Shown here in pieces: positions 25,188 to 35,476 of a stretch of 64,000 bases of DNA. The translations under genes were made by a program, and so were the position numbers. Origin of the DNA: Ilex aquifolium (taxonomy: Eukaryota > Streptophyta > Magnoliopsida > Aquifoliales > Aquifoliaceae); contig OX637402.1 in NCBI GenBank assembly GCA_951799425.1, positions 30,038,492 to 30,102,491 of the forward strand, written 5' to 3'. Position 1 is the stretch's first letter; each line of letters begins with the position of its first letter. The notes under the pieces are model-generated. The model saw only the letters and a program-made list of their open reading frames with translations, did no database searches and was not told the DNA's origin.

Positions 25188-28100
25188 TCACCATCTTCGT
25201 ACCAATGACGTGAGCAACTGAAAAAAAAAATTGAGCTATATTAGGAATCAGTTCCAAAGTATTTTCTGCAGAGTAGATAATGCCAACTCCTAAGCAGCGA
25301 CCTAAAGAGACATCTGTTGCCTAGGTCTATAATGCCAATTCCTATACCAGCATAGAATTTAAAGAACTCAGGAGATTTTGACAAAGTGAGACATTTGTTG
25401 CCTATTTCTATAATGCCAATTCCTATACCAGGAACTCAGGAGATTTTGACAAAGTAACTGAGACTTGCATTTTTCAGTTATTTGATTGAAAATGCTTCAC
25501 AACTGGTAAATATGATCTAGAAAAACTCTTCGTGTAGTGCTCCATTTAGATGCTGGTAGAATAACAGAGTCAATGAAAAAATTAGATTACATAGCAAATG
25601 TCGGAAAGTTCAGTCGTAAACTACACCTTCCACAAAATTAATCAAAAATTTACTTCTTGTGCAGAAGGGATGTCTCAAAAGATTTTCTGTGCATTTTGAA
25701 GTTTTCATGCATACATAGTCCATAACCGAAGAAGACAAAAACCAGAGGCTCATAAAACAAATTGCCTGGCATGTTGGATATTTTAGAAGCATAAAAGAGA
25801 TGGCCCACAATCTCATGGAAGCTAATCTGTACATCATATCAAAGAATGTGCAGCGCAAATGTGTCATATGCATTCTTTGCTACATGATCTTCTGTAAGAA
25901 CATATAAAGTAACACCAATCTACCCAGACTTTCAGATGCTTAAAAAGATACATACCTCAAACAGTTCAAATGGGCTGCCATGCTTGTACATATCATCCTT
26001 ATTGCTCTTATCATTAGGGAAAATGCTAAACAACAGTGCTCTCCATCCGATGAGTAATATAGCAGTGCTTCCCATGGTAACTAAGATAAAGTTGGTTGGT
26101 GGAATATGGCCCAATGTTGTGGCCCTTATGAATATACCCAACTGCCAGCAAAGGGAAACAGATCAAAGGTGGAGTTCATAGATATGCAACACCTAAAACA
26201 ATTGGAGAGAACATAGAGAGACAAAGTAAAGCAAGACATGCAAACACTTGCAAACATGAGTTGAAAGAGTCAAAGTCTCATGCTTCATATCAAAATTTTC
26301 ACATTCTCAAGATGTGATAATCAAGCTCAATGAGTTCCTAGAGCTATTCGTCATTCTTAATGTGTATGCTTCTCGCTCTAACTTCACCAACTTCAACATT
26401 TCCTGGGATATCACTTCCAAGACAACACTGCTACCAAAGATTCATAATGAAACAACGACATTGGCACAAAAATTAGGTGATTGACACCAACAAATATCAT
26501 TTGACATGGCAACCAAACATAATGATCTCCCATAGGGTAGTAATTTATGACATGATCAGGATTTCGTTTTGGATATTTAGCCAAAACTTCCCCTACTAGT
26601 TTTCTTTTTTGTACGCTTGACCTTGTCAAAGTTCTTGGTGCAAAAAGGATAAAAGTTGCATGACATGGAAAAGTCAAAGCAAGATGAAAGTCAATAACAG
26701 CACAGCCTCGTAGACATGTGCCTAACAAAGGAGTTGGCTTATCTTCTAAAAATGAAAGAATAATGACATTCTCATGTCACTACATAGCCCTTCTCCTTGT
26801 TGGACCCCCATTCCCTTCTGTTAAGAGTATTAGGGTAGTATGTGTAGATTGTCTATAGTAAGAGGGTGTATGTGTAATTATTATTATTGTGAGTTAACTA
26901 TAAATACAAGTGATGTATGAGAGCTAGGTTAAGTTTTAACCTCTCTCTGTTTCCCTCTAATATTATGTTAATCTTCTACACTTAACATGGTATCAGAGGT
27001 CCAGAGGGTTCTGCAGGCCGGTTCAGTGGTCCAGTCCGAATTTTCAGACCGGTTCAGTGGTTCAGTCCGAATTTTCAGACCGGTTCAGTGGTCCAGTCCG
27101 GTTTTTCAGACCGGTTCAGTGGTTCTTTGGGCTAAACCGGTCCGGTTCAGCGGTCCTCTAGGCCGGTTCAGCCTTCCAGCAGCTTCGGAGCTCCGGTTCA
27201 GTGGTCCAGGAACTCCAGCCGGTCCGGTTCAGTGCTTCCACCCAGTTTTCCAGCCCGGTTCAGTGATCTAGTGATTTTCTTCTTTTATTTGCTGTCCTTA
27301 TGGAACTCAATCAAGACACTGGGTTGGTTACTATTACACGAGAAGAGTATGCTCAGTTCTTGTCCCAGCAACAGGCTGTTCCATCTCCCTCCACTGCTAC
27401 TTTTGCCCAGTCAGGTACTGCTTCCACTTGTTTATTGTCCTCCACTCGCAGTCCCTGGATCATAGACTCTGGTGCTTCTGACCACATGACTGGTGCGTCT
27501 GAAGTTTTTTCTACTTATCAGTCTGCTACTTCCACACGTAGTGTCACTCTTGCTAACGGTACTTGTTCTAAAGTTTCAGGTCTGGGGACTACTCACTTGA
27601 ATCCTGATATGTCCCTATCTTCTGTGTTATTTGTTCCTCAGTTTCCGTTTAGTTTACTTTCCATTAGCAAGATTACCCGTTCTCTCAATTGTTCTGTAAC
27701 ATTTTATCCCTCTTATTGTGTCTTTCAGGATCTCAAGACGAAGAGGAAGATTGGTACGGGGCATGAAGCTGGTGGTCTATATTACCTTGACTTTGATTCA
27801 CCTACCCGGGCTCTACAGACCTCGTTGTCTCCTTTTCAATGGCATTGTCGTCTTGGACATCCCTCTCTCCAGAATCTGAACTGAAGCGCCAAGTTCCCAG
27901 TCTTAGTTCTGTGTCGTCTTTGCCTTGTGAAGCTTGTCAACTCAGTAAGCATCACCGTGTGTCATTTCAGTCTAGAGTCAATAATCGGGTGTCTAGTCCA
28001 TTTGAGTTAGTACATTCTGATGTCTGGGGTCCAATAAAGAATATTTCATCTAATAAATATCCTTATTTTGTGACATTTGTGGATGACTATTCTCGTGTGA

Positions 28101-31100
28101 CTTGGTTGTTTTTGATGAAAGCTCGATCTGAATTATTCTCTATATTTGAGACCTTTCGTAAGGAGATAAAAACTCAGTATGGTTGTCGTATACGTACTTT
28201 ACGTTCTGATAATGCTCGGGAATATGAATCTGATCCTTTTTCAGCTTATCTTAGTAAAACTGGCATTATTCATCAAACTTCTTGTGCTTACACATCTCCA
28301 CAGAACGGTGTTGCTGAACGCAAAAACCGTCATTTGTTGGAAGTCACCCGTGCCTTGTTATTCCAGATGAATATTCCCCGGTATTTTTGGAGTGATGCTG
28401 TTCTTACTGCTTGTCATCTTATTAACCGTATGCCATCCTCTGTGTTAAATGGGCAAAGTCCATATTCTGTCCTTTTTCCTAGTAAGCCCTTATTTTCCTT
28501 ACCACCTAAGGTTTTTGGTTGTGTCTGTTATGTTCACAATTTGGGTCCTGGGTTTGATAAACTTGACCCTCGAGCTACCAAATGTGTATTTCTTGGTTAT
28601 TCCCGCACACAGAAGGGGTATCGTTGCTACAGTCCTTCTCTGCGACGATACTTTACTAGTGCCGATGTCACGTTTGAGGAATCTGTTCCATATTTTTCAG
28701 CACCTTCTCAGCCTTTGGATCTGGACTTTGGGTCATCTCCTGTACCACCATGTACTTCAGATATTCCGCTGCCCATTGTGTTGCCATCTACTTTACCTCT
28801 CCGTGTCTACTCTCGCCGTCCTCGCCCATCGACTGAGGTGCCCGTACCGTCTTCCTTGCCGTCTGCTGATCCTGGTCCATCAGGTAATTTAGACTCTCTA
28901 CCTATTGCTCTTCAAAAAGGTACTCGTTCGTGTGTTACTAATCATCCCATTGCTCATTTTGTTTCATATGATGCCTTATCTCCTGTCTTCTCTTGTTTTA
29001 CCTCTCAATTATCTACTATATCCATTCCTAAGCGTTTACAGGATGCATTATCTGATTCGGGTTGGAGGAAAGCTATGGAGGATGAGATGGATGCCTTACA
29101 TCATAATGGGACTTGGGATCTCGTTCCTTTACCTCCTGGTAAACGAACTGTTGGTTGTCGTTGGGTGTATACTGTTAAGTTTCATCCGGATGGTTCTGTG
29201 GAGCGTCTCAAAGCCCGGCTTGTTGCAAAGGGCTTTACTCAGACTTATGGTGTTGATTATGAGGAGACTTTCTCTCTTGTTGCTAAAATTTCCTCTGTTC
29301 GTATCTTGATTTCTTTGGCTGCTAATCTTGATTGGCCCTTGTTTCAGTTAGACGTCAAGAATGCCTTCTTACATGGTGACTTGGTTGAAGAGCTATACAT
29401 GGAGCAGCCACCTGGGTTTACTGCTCAGGGGGAGTATAGTAAGAGTGTATGTCGGTTAAAGAAATCTTTGTATGGTTTGAAGCAGTCACCGAGGGCATGG
29501 TTTGGTAAGTTTTCAGATGCAGTTTTGGAGTTTGGTCTTCTTCGATGTCAGACAGATCATTCTGTGTTTCATAGACAGACAGATGCTGAATATGTGCTAT
29601 TGGTAGTCTATGTAGATGATATTGTGATTACTGGGAATGATTCTGAGGGGATTGCCAAGTTAAAAGTATTCTTGCAGGATCGATTTCACACTAAGGATTT
29701 GGGAAAACTCAGGTATTTCTTGGGTATTGAAGTGGCTCGATCTAAACAACGTATTTGTTTATCCCAGAGGAAATATGTGCTTGACATGCTAGATGAAGCA
29801 GGTTTGCTGGGTGGCAGGCCTATTGATGTTCCTATGGATCCGAATCAGAAACTATTGATGGATGATGGTGCACTGTTTGAGAATCCTGGTCGGTATCGCA
29901 GATTGGTTGGGAAGCTCAATTATCTCACTATTACTCGACCGGATATTTCTTATGCAGTCAGTATAGTAAGTCAGTTCATGGGGTGTCCTAGAGTACCACA
30001 TTGGGAGGCAGTTACTCGTATTCTGCGATATCTCAAACGAGCTCCTGGACTTGGATTGTTATATCGAGCTAATGGACATCTTAGAGTGGAAGGTTTCTCA
30101 GATGCTGATTGGGCTGGCTCTCCTTCTGATCGGAGATCAACCACTGGTTATTGTACTTTCTTAGGAGGTAACGTTGTCTCATGGAAAAGTAAGAAACAAT
30201 CTGTGGTAGCGAGATCCAGTGCTGAAGCTGAGTATAGGGCAATGGCACATACGACGAGTGAGTTGACTTGGTTACTACACTTCCTCCAGGAAATTGGACT
30301 TCCAGTTCAACATCCTTTACAGTTATTCTGTGACAACCAGACAGCTATCCATATCGCTGCCAATCCTGTGTTTCACGAGAGAACCAAACATATTGAGGTT
30401 GATTGTCACTTTATTCGGGACAAGATAGTAGCTGGGGAGATTACAACTCCATTTGTGAAATCTGAAGATCAGCTTGCAGATATGTTTACCAAAGCATTGA
30501 GTCGTACACGTCTTACAGCGATTTGTTCCAAGCTTGAATTATATGATATATATAGTCCAGCTTGAGGGGGAGTGTTAAGAGTATTAGGGTAGTATGTGTA
30601 GATTGTCTATAGTAAGAGGGTGTATGTGTAATTATTATTATTGTGAGTTAACTATAAATACAAGTGATGTATGAGAGCTAGGTTAAGTTTTAACCTCTCT
30701 CTGTTTCCCTCTAATATTATGTTAATCTTCTACACTTAACACCTTCAACCTTTTATTTTGCCGTCACTCAAGTTCAATTTTCAATGAAGTCTCATGTCAA
30801 ATTCCACAATCAAGAGGCCTTGTGTCCATAACCTTCTAAACAACAATCCAACTATCCTCAGAATCAGAACCCCCAAGGAGTACAAAACACAATTTCAGAA
30901 AACTTGGTAACTGTTGATTCAATTTTATGATGACTTCGAAGTGTAGAATCCACCAAATCGGAATCCTTCTAGAATCATCAAAACTTATAACAAATTTTAT
31001 GTGTAGTGCTGCCTAGCCATATGAGGCTATTCGTCATGCATAGGCTCCATCATACTTACTCAAGAAAGCAGATTCAATCGAGCTAGGAAACAGTTCAAAA

Positions 31101-32389
31101 TTCAACGCACTTATGTTTGTGGAGGTTAACAAGTTAATGAGTTCAAATCTAAAGTAGCCACTTGAGCATTATAAATATAATACAATAGTAACAAATCCAC
31201 CCATCCCAATACTCTTCAGTTAATCGGAACCAACTCAGATAATGGCCTTATGACTATAGACAAATTAATTGTAACAAATTATGATTTACTTTGATATTAA
31301 ACTGTGTCAGTTACAATCACTGCAAATATAATTAATATATTTGATCAATATTTGCCAGTGTAATGTCTAATTTAATAGGTCATGCATCTCATCAATATTT
31401 CAAAATGACATTTCAAAACACATATATAATCCAAAATAAGTGAACCAAAGAGTGCATATCAAATCCTTTACTACTACTACTACTTAAAATTGATTCATCC
31501 AATAAATCAATAAAACAAAGTAAATAAGAAACCATAAAGGAATAATAATGAGAGCTTACAGGAATACCCAAAGACCATGATTTGGCAGCAGCAATAACAG
31601 CACTGGACTGACCATTCATTCCTCGGCCATCCTCCCCGTAACCACCGAGGAAGTAAGCACTCAGAAACCATCCTGCAAATTGCCAAAAACCACCCCAAAA
31701 TCGATTTTCTCAATCCATTGATCTCTAATTTATGCAAGAATAATGAAAGAGAAAGCAATAGTATCCAGTAAGGAAAATAGACATACCAGCAATAAAAGGG
31801 TCAGCGGTGCGTAAGGTTTCGGTATCCAAAACAGAGAACCCATGACTGAACCTTCCGATAGCAGAGAACAAAAGCAAAGCCAGTACATCCCCACCAGCAA
31901 GTAAAGCCACACGACTGAAACACAACCACCAAGACCACAAATTCTCATATACGCACAAATCCAAATATGCACACACAGCTAGAAGGAGAGATTGAGTGAG
32001 AGGAAATTGATAGATATACATTACCCCCATTTGTTGAGAAGATTAGAGGAATTGGGTTTTTCGAACTGAATAACACCTTCGAGAGGGACGCTCTCTTCAC
32101 CAACAACAGATACCGCATCATCGGCGTTATTAGAAGTTGTGGGGTTATTTCTGGTAGCAGCAGTAGGACCACCACTGGCTTCGGCATTAGCGACGGTGAG
32201 AGGCTTGGGGCAACGCCTCTTTGTCGCGCGAGAGGTGTTTGTGGATTGGAATTTGGGAGGTCTGCGGTTGGACAATAGGGGTTGTGGGTTTTGGTGGATG
32301 AATTGAAGGGCAGAGTTAAGGGCACATCTCTCTATAGATAAAGCTCCGCCGGGAAGAGGAAGAGGAGGAGCTTGCCTTACCATAAACAT
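25188..32389 (-). CDS. Chloroplast-targeted DUF3054 membrane protein
   Basis: Predicted 273-aa integral membrane protein, function unknown, found in plants and cyanobacteria. Exons in transcription order: 32389-32025, 31914-31787, 31672-31560, 26141-25956 and 25217-25188, all GT-AG and phase-consistent. Residues 1 to about 100 are Ser/Thr/Asn/Arg-rich and poor in acidic residues at the start, as in a chloroplast transit peptide. The core begins RVALLAGGDVLALLLFSAIG (TM1), then FSHGFSVLDTETLRTADPFI, GWFLSAYFLGGYGEDGRGMN, KSWSLGIPLGIFIRATTLGH, and FILVTMGSTAILLIGWRALL (a further TM). The tail GSPFELFELLTSLVRRW comes from a 30-nt last exon found by matching the family's conserved end. A second in-frame ATG at 32383 is an alternative start. 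Intron 3 is 5418 bp and holds a complete copia element in antisense orientation; the exons themselves are intact. Confidence 0.9.
25310..25462. repeat. Imperfect tandem duplication in DUF3054 intron 4
   Basis: The block TTGCCTA(G/T)..TCTATAATGCCAATTCCTATACCAG and the block AACTCAGGAGATTTTGACAAAGT each occur twice at spacings of roughly 70-90 bp, between the last two exons. Confidence 0.7.
26819..26987 (+). repeat. Copia 5' LTR
   Basis: 169 bp beginning TGTTAAGAG and ending CTTAACA (TG..CA ends). It contains a TATA-like ACTATAAATACAAG (about 26897-26910) that could serve as the element promoter. By eye it matches the 3' LTR at every base. Confidence 0.96.
26988..27299 (+). repeat. Copia leader with 31-bp tandem repeats (CCGGTTCAG)
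   Basis: Between the primer-binding site and the first pol frame lie about nine CCGGTTCAG motifs. The first part is a clean tandem array of period 31 bp (GAATTTTCAG or GGTTTTTCAG starting at 27038, 27069 and 27100), then degenerate units. This GC-rich block occupies the place where gag should be. One frame is open across it (26987-27271), but the encoded repeats resemble no gag domain. Confidence 0.85.
27300..27884 (+). pseudogene. Copia pol part 1: protease and pre-integrase, frameshifted end
   Basis: The frame starts at ATG 27300. It contains the aspartic protease active site in WIIDSGASDHMTG, downstream LFVPQFPFSLLSISK, and the start of the GAG-pre-integrase domain WHCRLGHPSLQNL. It then meets a TGA at 27882-27884. 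The sequence CTGAA is present twice in tandem (27876-27880, 27881-27885), and pol continues in the frame two bases on. The 5-bp duplication is therefore the likely break. The N-terminal residues correspond to sequence that lies downstream of the gag zinc knuckle in complete relatives. Confidence 0.88.
27886..30565 (+). CDS. Copia pol part 2: integrase, reverse transcriptase, RNase H
   Basis: One open frame to the TGA at 30563-30565. The pre-integrase Cys motif (CEACQLSKHHR) is followed by the integrase core with Asp in HSDVWGP, Asp in TLRSDNAREY and Glu in PQNGVAERKNR. Then comes reverse transcriptase, from the copia-type WRKAMEDEMDALHHNGTWDL through QLDVKNAFLHGDL to the catalytic YVDDIVITG. 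RNase H follows with GFSDADWAGSPSDRRSTTGY, SSAEAEYRAM and the terminal KHIEVDCHFIRDKI. The domains look intact with no further stops, unusual beside the missing gag. No start codon of its own is likely; it would be read as part of a longer polyprotein if the upstream duplication were absent. Confidence 0.93.
30573..30741 (+). repeat. Copia 3' LTR
   Basis: 169 bp that match the 5' LTR with no difference by eye, implying insertion too recently for LTR divergence. The target duplication copy CCTTC follows. Confidence 0.96.
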
Positions 32390-34612
32390 TGTTCACCAGC
32401 TTACTTACAGTTGGTGGGTAGCCCAATTTCTCTCTAGGCTTCCGAAGAACTGACACACAGTAGGCGGTTTATGGGAAGAGTAATCGCTGCACCATAGACG
32501 GAACAAGGAAACGGGAAGAGTTGGTAATCGGTTTTATGGTGTAGATCAGTTTGCTTTCGATCACGTCGCCCCCAACAGCTTTTGTGGGACCCAAAAAAAA
32601 TTTAGGAAATAGAATTTGAAGCAGAAAGTACAGTGGGCTTGTTGATGCTCTTTGGGCTGGGCTTCGGGACAGGTGGTCAAAGTCATTTAGGCATGTCCAC
32701 GAATCAATTATCCAAATTCAAATCCAATTATACAAAAAAAATTATGATTTTTTGGGTGTGGGTATATATTTTTAGTCATATTTGAGAGAGAGTATATAAA
32801 TAAATTGTTTACTCTATTAAGTTCAATTTTAATAAAATATCTTGTGATTTAATATAAAATTCAAATAAACTTTTATTTATTTTACTTACTAACTATTCCT
32901 TAAATTATGTATGATTGATAAACAGTTATGTATCTAATCAAATATGTAAAGATTTTATTAGATATTATCATTCTTTTAAATTTTGAACTATGTTTTGTAT
33001 TCAGTCTTCGCCTTCAACTGCTTCCTTCAACGACCAAATATCAATGTTCGGCATTTTGGCAATTTCCTTCAACATCCGACTTAACGATTTCACTTCTCTG
33101 ATTTGTGGCATTTTCTTAGTTTATTTTTATTTGCTTCCGAAGTTTATTTTCTTAATCAATTGAGAATTTCTCCAAAAAGGAAATTAAAAATTCTGATTAC
33201 CATCACCGACTTGAAGGTAAATTTTTACATCAAACAGTTAACTATCTACAAACAAATAGTTACACAAATAAAGTTATCAAAGAATTATAACAAATATGTA
33301 TCAAAAGAGTTATACCAAATAGTTCATATTTTATTATTTTCATTTCACAAAATATGGGTTTAAATTTTATCAAATAAAAAATTGAACTAAAAAAAAAGAC
33401 AAAGAAACTCGTACTGTCAGGCAATTCAAATGTCGATTGTAACATCAAACAGTTACTCAAAATAGATATACGAATCAAATGTCTTGAATCTCAAATAGAT
33501 TTACTCCACATTGTTACAACAAACAAAAATTTAGTTTAACTGCTTAAAATTTGTGTTTTTTAAAATTTAAATTTTTTATATATTCATTCAACATAGAAGA
33601 ATTCAACTTTGTTATTTTCATTTGAAATTGTTAACGTTTTTTAATTTTAGTTTAGGTTCTTCCGAGCAAAAATTGCAAAAAAAAAAAAAGAATTTGAAAA
33701 CTAACTATTAAAAATCGGGGCTGAAACCTTGAAGTTGAACTTCAACGTTTGGAGAATAGTTTCACCAAACCAAAATACCGAACAATTACAAGAAAATAGG
33801 ATTTTATATTCTTCATCCTTTCTTTAAAAAAAAAAAAACCTTTTGATCCTCAATAGGATTTGAAATGATTATTTATCGATATTATCTTCAGAATTTGTTC
33901 ATAAATCCATTCGAATCTCAAAAATGCCAAAGACGAAGAGACCTTCAATTTAATGCTTTTTTTTTTTTTGTCGCTTGATTCCTTATTGAAGTCGAGATTG
34001 TCATTTGACATCCAAATGAGGTTTAATCTTTTTTCCTTTTAACGAATAACCTTTTGATCAATTTCTTAAAAATTCACTTTTACCCAGATAACATTCCCTA
34101 TTTTAATTTAACTCAATGAAGTCCAAATTTTTGTACTGACTTCCGTTTTACCCAAGATTTTATTTTTATAATTCATATCTTAATTCATTAACAATTCAAA
34201 AATCCCGTGCAAAAATTCAATTTGATTTTATACAAATAACTTAATTTTACTAAAATTAAATCTAATTTTTTTCAAATAATCTCTTAATTTTTTTAATATT
34301 TTTATAAAAATATGTACATATTTTAAATTGGATCATAATATAATCAAATATAAATATATTAAAATTATTCTCAAAAAGGCCTGACCATAGAGTTAAATAT
34401 TGTTACCCTCCTGTGTGGTTATGGGTGCAGACCTGCTTTCTACTTTTAACTTGCCAAACAGGAAAAAATATTTGATTCAAACCTGGGAATCGGTTTGTCT
34501 TAGTCCTCCCCTACAACGTAGGCCTGTCTTCAAACATCTCGTACACTTCGTAGTTGTTGGGCTCAAACGTGATTTAAGGGCATTATCTCAACTATCACCT
34601 CAAAAGACACTT
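32390..34612. other. DUF3054 upstream region and AT-rich spacer
   Basis: The first 200 bases are probably leader and promoter of the DUF3054 gene. The remainder is very AT-rich with no recognisable gene. Confidence 0.5.
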
Positions 34613-34623
34613 AAAAAGAAATA

Positions 34624-35465
34624 GGGAAAATTTCAACCACAACCCCTCTAATTTACTATATCTCCAAAGACACCCCTTCTATTTCTTGAATCTTCAGTAA
34701 CACCCCTTATCAAATTAAAAATATTAACTAGAATACAATTTTACTAAATTACCCATGATATATTTGAGAACAAACTTCATCCACACCCTCTCTAGGTAAA
34801 TATATCTTTAACGAGACTCCCTCTAGATAAGCATATCTTCAATGAGACCCTCTCTGTTTTCTAATTTTTTTTACGTATTGAATTAAAATTCAATTCAAAC
34901 TAATTAAAATTTATTTTTTTACATATTAAAATTTGAACTAATTAAAAATTATATTTTTTATGTATTAAAATTTGGACTTATTAAAATTCTCTGAGACAAT
35001 TAAAAATTATTTTTAATTGACTCAAATCAAATTTTAATCAACTCGTATTGAATTGTAATCAGCCCAAATTTTAATACATAAAAAATATAAATTTTAATTG
35101 ACTCAAATTTTAATTTACACGAATTTTAATGAGTAAAAAAATATAAATTTTGATCGACTCGAAAGTGAATTTTAATCAACACAAACAACTCGAGTAGAGT
35201 TCAAATTGACTCAAATTTTAATAAAATTTTATGTAAAAAAACTATTTGAGGTTTATGTAAAGGCATTTTTGGTATTTTAGATTAATTTTTTTTGTTAGAA
35301 AAAGTAGTTTAACGATAAAGGGTGTTATTGATGTTTAAATATAAATTAGAAGAGGTGTCAGTGATGTTTAAATATAAACTAGAAGGAGTGTCAGTGATGT
35401 TTTTGATAATAGAGAGGGTGTTCTTGAAGATATAGTAAACTAAGAAGAGTGTGGCTGAAATTTTC
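34624..35465. mobile_element. 842-bp foldback MITE with 11-bp target duplication
   Basis: AAAAAGAAATA occurs perfectly at 34613-34623 and 35466-35476. Inside it, the left end (GGGAAAATTTCAACCACA, TTTACTATATCT) is mirrored by the complement of the right end (GAAAATTTCAGCCACA, TTTACTATATCT). The similarity continues inward through repeated (T)CAGTGA(T)GTT-type blocks. The interior is a low-complexity set of inverted AATTTTAAT motifs with no coding capacity. The size of the duplication fits a Mutator-like origin. Confidence 0.75.
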
Positions 35466-35476
35466 AAAAAGAAATA

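Larger units (their letters stand above)
26819..30741 (+). mobile_element. Ty1/copia LTR retrotransposon, gag-less, in host intron
   Basis: A complete 3923-bp element with LTRs at 26819-26987 and 30573-30741 and a 5-bp target duplication CCTTC (26814-26818 and 30742-30746). A primer-binding site TGGTATCAGAGG follows the left LTR at once (complementary to plant initiator Met-tRNA), and a polypurine tract GAGGGGGAG (30564-30572) abuts the right LTR. The order protease, integrase, reverse transcriptase, RNase H defines copia. No gag capsid or CCHC nucleocapsid sequence is present. The element is oriented opposite to the DUF3054 gene whose intron 3 it occupies. Copia elements with gag are usually about 1 kb longer. 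Confidence 0.96.

Noticed and set aside
28449-29309. Leu/Val-rich plus-strand frames of 134-147 codons within pol
   Set aside because: Alternate-frame shadows of the copia integrase and reverse transcriptase coding sequence.
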